Part shown: positions 15,807 to 20,248 of the stretch, piece by piece | How positions within the stretch are numbered: position 1 is the stretch's first letter | How the letters are laid out: every line of letters starts with the position of its first letter | Assembly: GCA_946886365.1 (NCBI GenBank) | Contig: CAMPIM010000068.1 | Coordinates: 1 to 20,248, forward strand | From: an uncultured Novosphingobium sp. | GTDB lineage: Bacteria; Pseudomonadota; Alphaproteobacteria; Sphingomonadales; Sphingomonadaceae | Direction of reading: 5' to 3' | DNA: 20,248 bases | Made by a program: the position numbers and the translations under genes | The notes under the pieces: model-generated | Seen by the model: the letters and a program-made list of their open reading frames with translations, nothing else | What the model was told of the DNA's origin: nothing | Database searches by the model: none

Positions 15807-16334
15807 TCAGCCCGCCGTCGGGTTGAAGATCTTTGCCTTGCCATCCCAGTTGGCGCCAGCCTGCTGAATCATGTCGAAAAGGCTCTGGACCTCGGGCTTC
15901 AACACGCCGATCTCCAGGATATTGTTTTCCTCAGCATCCATCGCGAAATAGGCGATCTGGGACCCGTCTGCGAACTCAGCTCCTTGCAGTCGCGTGCCGC
16001 CGTGTTCAGCGACCCAGGCTTCCGCATCTTCCATGCTGTCGGAGAAAGCGCATAGATGATGGACGCCTTTACGGCCCGCATCCAGAAACTCTTGGAAGAT
16101 CGACGGGCCTCGCGGTTCGATAAGTTCGACCATCAGGTCCCCGGAAAATGCGATCGCCGCGCCGTACTGTGCGAAATGCTCTTTACCGCGATAATCGCCT
16201 CGAACCATCTCGAAAGCGGGAAAGATGAAAAAGGGGCCCACGCCCATCACCTCGGTCCACCAATCGATCGCCTTGTTTAAGTTGGGCACCATATAGGCGA
16301 TTTGGTTGAGCCGCCCCCAAGGCTTGAGCACCAT
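15807..16334 (-). CDS. VOC-family (glyoxalase/extradiol dioxygenase-like) protein
   Basis: A 175-residue VOC-fold protein. The first module has LNQIAYMVPNLNKAIDWWTE, GPFFIF and GDLMVELIEP; the second has GVHHLCAFSDSMEDAEAW and IAYFAMDAEENNILEIGVL. The second His pair and the two Glu residues are in their usual places; the first-strand His is absent (QIAYMV). The frame is open upstream to 16496, but I chose the ATG at 16334: it is 11 bases after GGAAGG and directly precedes the first VOC strand. VOC proteins act as glyoxalases, epimerases or ring-cleavage dioxygenases, or simply bind ligands; the member cannot be named. It resembles the TAG-interrupted VOC protein in layout, so the two may be paralogues. 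It stands alone on the minus strand. Confidence 0.85.
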   Translation of the reverse strand: MVLKPWGRLNQIAYMVPNLNKAIDWWTEVMGVGPFFIFPAFEMVRGDYRGKEHFAQYGAAIAFSGDLMVELIEPRGPSIFQEFLDAGRKGVHHLCAFSDSMEDAEAWVAEHGGTRLQGAEFADGSQIAYFAMDAEENNILEIGVLKPEVQSLFDMIQQAGANWDGKAKIFNPTAG

Positions 16335-16695
16335 AATAGTATTGACCTTCCATCTATCTTGATAAGTCAGGTAATCATATGCAAGCATCCTATCAGGAAG
16401 CTCGGGATGAACCAACTTATAAAATATGGCGATGAGCATGCGTAGGACGAAAAGCCCCGGGCCGCCCGGCCGGACTGTTCTGGTGCATCTGGCCACAGAT
16501 TTAGCTTGGTGGTGGCGAGCTGTGGCAGACCAAATGGGAAGACAATGACAGCGACATCCGCCGTAATGAATCGCTGCCGCCCACGGCCTATCGGCGGCTG
16601 AAAATACCAGCTAGAAGGAGTGTCTCAGGCCCGAATTGCAACGGCGGCGGGCGCTTGTTCCGCGGCGGTGCAGGCATCGGCAGAGGTGCGCGCCC
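16335..16695. other. Intergenic region between VOC gene and TonB-receptor relic
   Basis: About 360 bases. The minus-strand frame of the VOC gene stays open as far as 16496, but its codons carry no VOC-like features. Short open stretches on the plus strand (around 16500-16625) resemble no family I recognise. No promoter, hairpin or RNA gene stood out. It may hold further decayed coding DNA. Confidence 0.35.
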
Positions 16696-17239
16696 GGCAT
16701 CGCGCTGTTCGCTGGCTATGGGACGGCCTTCCGCGCGTCCTTTGGCTTGTCGTGTGCAGGAGCCAAAGCCGGAATCTCCTTTAATATCGAGGCCGGAATC
16801 AATCTCGCCATACCGAAGAGAGGTCTTTCGGGCACGATCGCAGCATTTCGGCACACGCACGAAACGTCATCTTTGCCGTCCTCGCCGATTTGGGCGTCCA
16901 TATCCAGAGCGCGCATGCGGGGTGGAAGCCGATCTGCTGTGGTAACCGAGATCTGCCTTCTCGCTCCTCGCCAATTATGCTTATACCGACACGGCCGACG
17001 ATGGCGCGGCGCAGGGCGACAGGATCGCACGCGTGCCCGAGAACAGCGGACGTATCGCCACGCGCTATCGCGTTCTCCAAGGCCCTGCGGGGGCCTATTT
17101 TCGCGCAGGGCTCACCGCCTTCGCCTCACGCAAACTGACGTTGCCCATCCATGATCCGAAAATCACAAGTTTTGCATCAAACCGAAAAGCGCGGAAATTT
17201 GCGCCTTGTAAACGCGGACGCCCTGTGGCGGCGTTCTGA
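16696..17239 (+). pseudogene. TonB-dependent (siderophore-type) receptor relic, C-terminal barrel
   Basis: Pieces of a TonB-dependent receptor barrel appear in order but in shifting frames. They are GIALFAGYGTAFRASFGLS (frame of 16696), QEPKPES (shifted), then FNIEAGINLAIPKRGLSGTI and AAFRHT, then a shifted NVIFAVLAD. The frame of 16943 next gives ERACGVEADLLW and a TAA at 16943-16945. After that stop, the same frame continues SLLANYAYTDTADDGAAQGD, RVPENSGRIATRYRVLQGP, and LTLP. The order and the motifs KPES, GVEAD, LLANYAYTD and VPENSG match the C-terminal half of FhuA/FpvA-type siderophore receptors. At least three frameshifts and one stop show it is dead. Its plug domain is missing, and the C-terminal Phe was not found. 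Confidence 0.72.
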
Positions 17240-17505
17240 TCAGGCTATTTGTCGCCCGCCTTGCCATTCGACACCACGAAATGGCAGTAATCGGTGGAAT
17301 GCGGTCCGTCCGCTTTCGGGAAAGAGAGGCTGGTTAGATGGTGTATCGCGGACCATCTTCATCCCAATGCAGTTGGCTGTACGGCCACGGCGAACGCGAT
17401 ATCTTTGAAGGTGTTCCGAACTGTCAACCGAGCGGCTGCCTGCTTCCGGCTGAAAGGCCGGAGATTGCACAACCGATTGATCGCGTCGATCGCCATTGAA
17501 CAGCA
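17240..17505. other. Intergenic region before the TetR gene
   Basis: These 266 bases separate the receptor relic from the end of the TetR gene. All frames were considered. The longest open ones on either strand have no family features and read as chance openings in GC-rich DNA. No terminator hairpin was found beyond a short GC-rich stem near 17440-17465. Confidence 0.35.
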
Positions 17506-18114
17506 TCATCGCTTCAAGCCACCCCATATCAGAAAGACAAATGCTTTGGCAGTTTCCTTTTCACTCGCGATACCGCGGCTCATCGCGCCGACCAGTGCTT
17601 CACCCGCTCCGATGAAACCGATGCAATTCAGCCGCAGTTCAGCGGCCGGTAACATGTTGAACGGCTGCAAGACGGATGCAAAGAACTCAACATAGCCATC
17701 CATCATTTCGCGATAGGAGAGATCGGTCTCTTCACTTCCCGCCAGCGCGGCGCTTACGGCATGCCATTCCGTGCACATTTCCGCAGAAGACCGGACATAA
17801 TGTGCTGCAAACGTTTCAATCGTCTGCTCCAGAGTTCGCGGGAACTTAGCCAGCAAGCTCCGAAGTCCATCCATTTGTTGAGCATTGCGTATCTTGTAAA
17901 GCTCGATCAGCAATCCTGATCGGGTTCCGAAGTGATCATACGCAATCGGCTTGGACACCCCCGCGCGTGCTGCCAGATGGCCCAGCGTCAATCGGTCGGC
18001 ACCTTCCTGGCGAACGATCGACAAGGCTGTGTCGAGCAGCTGCTGCCGCCGATCTTCTTTGGAGAGCCTTTTCGCTGCCACAGGTTCCCTACCTTTTCCG
18101 GTTTCAGTTTCCAC
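17506..18114 (-). CDS. TetR-family transcriptional regulator
   Basis: A 202-residue TetR-type repressor. The N-terminal DNA-binding domain is clear: RRQQLLDTALSIVRQEG, then LTLGHLAARAGVSKPIAYDH and FGTRSGLL (about 22-72). The C-terminal ligand-binding domain is alpha-helical, with a conserved-looking FIGAGEALVGAM. The gene is divergent from a saccharopine-dehydrogenase-like gene, and a double palindrome lies in the 82-base gap, so it very likely represses itself and that neighbour. Start: GTG at 18114 has a weak ribosome site. A GTG 11 codons later (18081) follows AAGGTAGGGA and may be the real start; the domain is intact either way. The ligand is unknown. Confidence 0.9.
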   Translation of the reverse strand: METETGKGREPVAAKRLSKEDRRQQLLDTALSIVRQEGADRLTLGHLAARAGVSKPIAYDHFGTRSGLLIELYKIRNAQQMDGLRSLLAKFPRTLEQTIETFAAHYVRSSAEMCTEWHAVSAALAGSEETDLSYREMMDGYVEFFASVLQPFNMLPAAELRLNCIGFIGAGEALVGAMSRGIASEKETAKAFVFLIWGGLKR

Positions 18115-18130
18115 CTCGAATCCGCTTGAT

Positions 18131-18171
18131 AAGCTACCAATGGTAGGTTAGATGACTACTCATAGTAGCTT
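18131..18171. promoter_or_regulatory. Double palindromic operator in the TetR divergent promoter
   Basis: Two 13-bp palindromes lie 22 bp apart centre to centre: CTACC-AAT-GGTAG at 18134-18146 and CTACT-CAT-AGTAG at 18156-18168. Over 17 bases they share 13 (CTAC..AT.GTAG.TTA). They are nested in an outer inverted repeat, AAGCTAC at 18131-18137 and GTAGCTT at 18165-18171. Two helical turns of spacing suit two TetR dimers on one face of the DNA. The position between the two divergent starts fits control of both. Confidence 0.72.
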
Positions 18172-18196
18172 ACCATAGCCGAACGAAGGGCTCAAG

Positions 18197-19204
18197 ATGA
18201 CAGCTGAACCAATCCTCCTGGTTGGCGGCTCCGGGATGGTCGGCCGCTGGGCGGCCAGATTTCTGCGGGAAGCTCATGCCGATGTAAAAATTCTGATTGG
18301 TGGTCGCGATTTAGCCAGAGCTGAGGCGGTGGCAGCTGAGATCGGTAACGCGGAAGGCGTCGAGATCGATATGGCCAACGCCGATCTTGGCCTTGGAGAC
18401 CGGTTAGTCAGTGCGGTAGCGCTTTTCTTCGCCGACCCTTCCCTTGCTGCACTCAGCTATGCTCAGACGCGCGGCCTCCCTCACATCGGTATATCGTCAG
18501 CACTTCATGCGATTGGGCCAGAGGTTGCAGCCTTTGTGCACAAGCCCAATGCGAGCGCGATCGTCCTCGGTACGGAGTGGCTGGTAGGCGCTGCGACCGT
18601 GCCCGCGCTCAACATCGCCAAAGGCTATGGCCGGGTCGATACTATCTACATTGGCGCGCTGATTGATGAGCAAGACACAGGCGGGCCTGAGCAGTCCCTT
18701 GATTACGAAAGGGCAACCGCAGCGCGCCCGCCAGTGCTAACCCGACGCGAGGGTGGCTACTTCTGGCGCGCGGGCGATGATGTACAGGGTGGCTTTCGCA
18801 GCGCTGATGGAACCGAGGTGCAGGCCTACGGGATGTCACTGGTCGATATTGTTGCGCTTGCCACGGAAACAGGGGCCTCCAATGTCCATCTGGACCTCGC
18901 GGTCGGCTTGAGTTCGACCCGACGTCGGGGGGAAGGGATATCGACCGAAATCATCATCGAATTGGCCGGCGAGGATCATGCTGGCACGCCGCTGCGTACC
19001 CGCCATGCGGTCGTGTACCCCGGTGGTCAGTTGACGCTGACTGGACTGGGTGTGGCCATGCTTATCGAGCGGCTAATTGGGCTTGATGCCAAACCGAAGA
19101 CGTCCCCCGGTCTCTACTTCCCTTATCAACTGCTAGAGCAGGATGCATATCTTGCCCGTCTGGAGAAGACGGGCGGGCAGATCTTAGACCTTGGTAGCCT
19201 GTGA
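18197..19204 (+). CDS. Saccharopine dehydrogenase-like NAD(P)-binding protein
   Basis: A 335-residue protein with an N-terminal Rossmann fold. The glycine motif VGGSGMVGRWAA is at 9-20, and GGRDLARAEAVAAEI at 35-49 is typical of the saccharopine-dehydrogenase-like/trans-acting enoyl reductase group. The middle and C-terminal parts (IGALIDEQDTGG, GVAMLIERLIG, PGLYFPYQLLEQDAYL) fit that group. It is not the lysine-pathway enzyme itself; related proteins reduce or oxidise diverse ketones or imines. AAGGG at 18186-18190 precedes the ATG. It sits directly beyond the TetR operator, so the regulator probably controls it. A broken alcohol dehydrogenase relic follows, which may once have been co-transcribed. 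Confidence 0.85.
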   Translation: MTAEPILLVGGSGMVGRWAARFLREAHADVKILIGGRDLARAEAVAAEIGNAEGVEIDMANADLGLGDRLVSAVALFFADPSLAALSYAQTRGLPHIGISSALHAIGPEVAAFVHKPNASAIVLGTEWLVGAATVPALNIAKGYGRVDTIYIGALIDEQDTGGPEQSLDYERATAARPPVLTRREGGYFWRAGDDVQGGFRSADGTEVQAYGMSLVDIVALATETGASNVHLDLAVGLSSTRRRGEGISTEIIIELAGEDHAGTPLRTRHAVVYPGGQLTLTGLGVAMLIERLIGLDAKPKTSPGLYFPYQLLEQDAYLARLEKTGGQILDLGSL

Positions 19205-19209
19205 CCTGA

Positions 19210-19828
19210 CTGAATTCGCGGCTGTTACTTTCCTGGCCGGTTGCCCAAGTAGAAATCACAGAAAAGTCGTTTGACGGCCGGGTTCCGCTCCTCGACGGTG
19301 CCGGGGAAGTGTGTGCCATCGGCGAGGGCGTTACCGGCTTCGCGGTAGGCGACCGCGTTGTTGCCGCTCCGCACACATCCTGGCTGGCGGGGGCTCCAAC
19401 ACCAGACAGCGTCGGAACGGTACTAGGTCTGACCGTTGAAGGGATGCTCGCTGAAACTGTGAATATGCCCGAGGCGACGCTTTTACATCTGCCCTCGACG
19501 ATCAGCTTCGAAGAGGGCGCGAGCCTACCCTGCGCCGGCCTGAGCGCATGGAGCAGCCTGATGGGCGGGCCCGGCAAGTTCAATGTGATGCCAGGCAGCA
19601 CGGTGTTGACCCAAGGCACTGGCGGGGTCTCCATGTTTGCCGTGCAGTTTGCCGAGGCGATGGGATGTCGTGTTATTTCCACCACTTCCTCAGCTGCTAA
19701 AATGGAAATGCTGCGTGGTTTGGGCGCAGATGATGTGATCAATTACGTCGAAACTCCCGAGTGAGCGCGCGAGTACTCGAGCTAACGAATGGTGTAGGCG
19801 TCGATCTCGTTATTGAGGTCGGTGGACG
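19210..19828 (+). pseudogene. Zinc-type/MDR alcohol dehydrogenase relic
   Basis: The frame is open from 19210 without a start codon. Homology to medium-chain dehydrogenases begins near 19270: FDGRVPLLDGAGEVCAIGEG, GFAVGDRVV, then PSTISFEEGASLPCAGLSAW, LTQGTGGVSMFAVQFAEA, and LGADDVINYVETPE. A TGA at about 19762 ends this frame. Dropping one base restores SARVLELTNGVGVDLVIEVGG, the next stretch of the family, so a single-base deletion (TGG to TG) frameshifted it. The first ~60 residues are missing, and after VGG the sequence switches to an IS66-type relic. It lies just after the saccharopine-dehydrogenase-like gene, suggesting a former operon. Confidence 0.78.
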
Positions 19829-20000
19829 TCGCCTGTCGCCGCCATGTGTAGATCGAGCCGCTGCCAACCTCATGGCGTTCACAGGCCGTGCGCACGCAAC
19901 CTTCTGGACCAAATGCATCCCGCAGCGCGGCCAGCTTCCGCTCCACCGTCCAACGGCGACGGCCCGACACTCGGATAACGACCTCAATCCGACTACTCAT
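19829..20000 (-). mobile_element. tnpA: IS66-type tnpA relic inserted in the dehydrogenase
   Basis: On the minus strand an ATG at 20000 opens MSSRIEVVIRVSGRRRWTVE, then KLAALRDAFGPEG, RTACERHEVGSGSIYTWRRQ. This is the N-terminal helix-turn-helix protein TnpA of IS66 elements (RRRW..E.KL and IYTWRRQ). After WRRQ (about 19833) the frame passes into antisense of the alcohol dehydrogenase, so the element is cut here. No tnpB or tnpC gene or clear terminal repeat is present. A short hairpin (GCCACC at 20020 and GGTGGC at 20037) lies just upstream. Confidence 0.75.
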
Positions 20001-20086
20001 ACGCAACCGGTGTTCTGGCGCCACCTTGTTTGATTTGGTGGCTCAGGCAGAGATGCGAGGATGGACGCGCCATCCTTACGACCGCA

Positions 20087-20248
20087 TTGGACACCCAGAC
20101 TGGAGTGGCTCTGAAGCTAGTTCGGCGGGTTGAAGTTCTCAGCGGGATGGCCGGACGACGGCGTATCTGGACGCTGGAGCAGAAGCTGGCGCGGGTTGCG
20201 GAGATGGAGCGTTGCGACAATGTCGCTGCCTTTGCACGCGAGCGGGAT
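20087..20248 (+). mobile_element. tnpA: Second IS66-type tnpA, truncated by the window edge
   Basis: A plus-strand frame, in which the ATG at 20147 lies, reads LVRRVEVLSGMAGRRRIWTL, EQKLARVAEMERCDNVAAFA, RERD and then leaves the window. This is again the N-terminus of an IS66 TnpA. Possible starts are TTG at 20087, GTG at 20105 or ATG at 20147. Homology begins before the ATG (LVRRVEVLSG), so one of the earlier starts is preferred. It is divergent from the relic at 20000, and the two proteins differ clearly in sequence, so they come from different elements. Confidence 0.65.

Noticed and set aside
17240..17527. A 95-codon minus-strand open frame after TetR
   Set aside because: No family features or ribosome site were seen, and it runs into the end of the TetR gene in another frame.

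Overview
The window looks like chromosomal or large-plasmid DNA of a sphingomonad-type alphaproteobacterium (Sphingobium, Sphingomonas or Novosphingobium relatives). I infer this from the GC-rich codon use, the family mix (Rieske oxygenase, several SDRs and VOC proteins, an LLM-class flavin monooxygenase, a TonB-receptor remnant) and the IS5- and IS66-type transposase relics. No rRNA, tRNA or CRISPR array was seen. The taxon is inference; the gene families are read from motifs.

Left part (1-4125): the 3' end of an ABC-F ATPase gene. Next comes a minus-strand pair, a SnoaL-like protein and an NtaA/DszA-type flavin monooxygenase that ends at a well-formed intrinsic terminator. Divergent from these is a short-chain dehydrogenase.

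Middle-left (4470-7689): a tight plus-strand operon of three TadE/TadG-like pseudopilin proteins. The last carries a von Willebrand A (MIDAS) domain with a long Ser/Thr-rich insertion. A strong 63-nt hairpin follows it. Then (7886-11239) come a HlyD-type periplasmic adaptor and a BcsA-like processive glycosyltransferase with a C-terminal PilZ domain. Together they suggest a c-di-GMP-controlled exopolysaccharide synthase. No outer-membrane porin or hydrolase gene lies beside them in this window.

Right part (11240-20248): a catabolic accessory region full of broken genes. In order it holds an IS5-type transposase relic, an SDR reduced to its N-terminus but keeping an excellent Shine-Dalgarno, and a VOC gene with an in-frame TAG after codon 118 and 60 more homologous-looking codons. 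Intact SDR, Rieske oxygenase alpha-subunit and MarR genes follow. Next are an IS5-type 3' relic joined to a VOC C-terminal fragment, an intact VOC gene on the minus strand, and a frameshifted TonB-dependent receptor relic. A TetR gene then faces a saccharopine-dehydrogenase-like gene across a double palindromic operator. Last is a zinc-type alcohol dehydrogenase relic cut by an IS66-type tnpA relic, with a second tnpA running off the right edge.

The most notable points are the TAG-interrupted VOC gene inside an otherwise intact catabolic cluster, the nested TetR operator, the putative c-di-GMP-gated polysaccharide pair, and the transposase relics around the Rieske segment. I saw no wholly new type of system that the sequence alone would prove.
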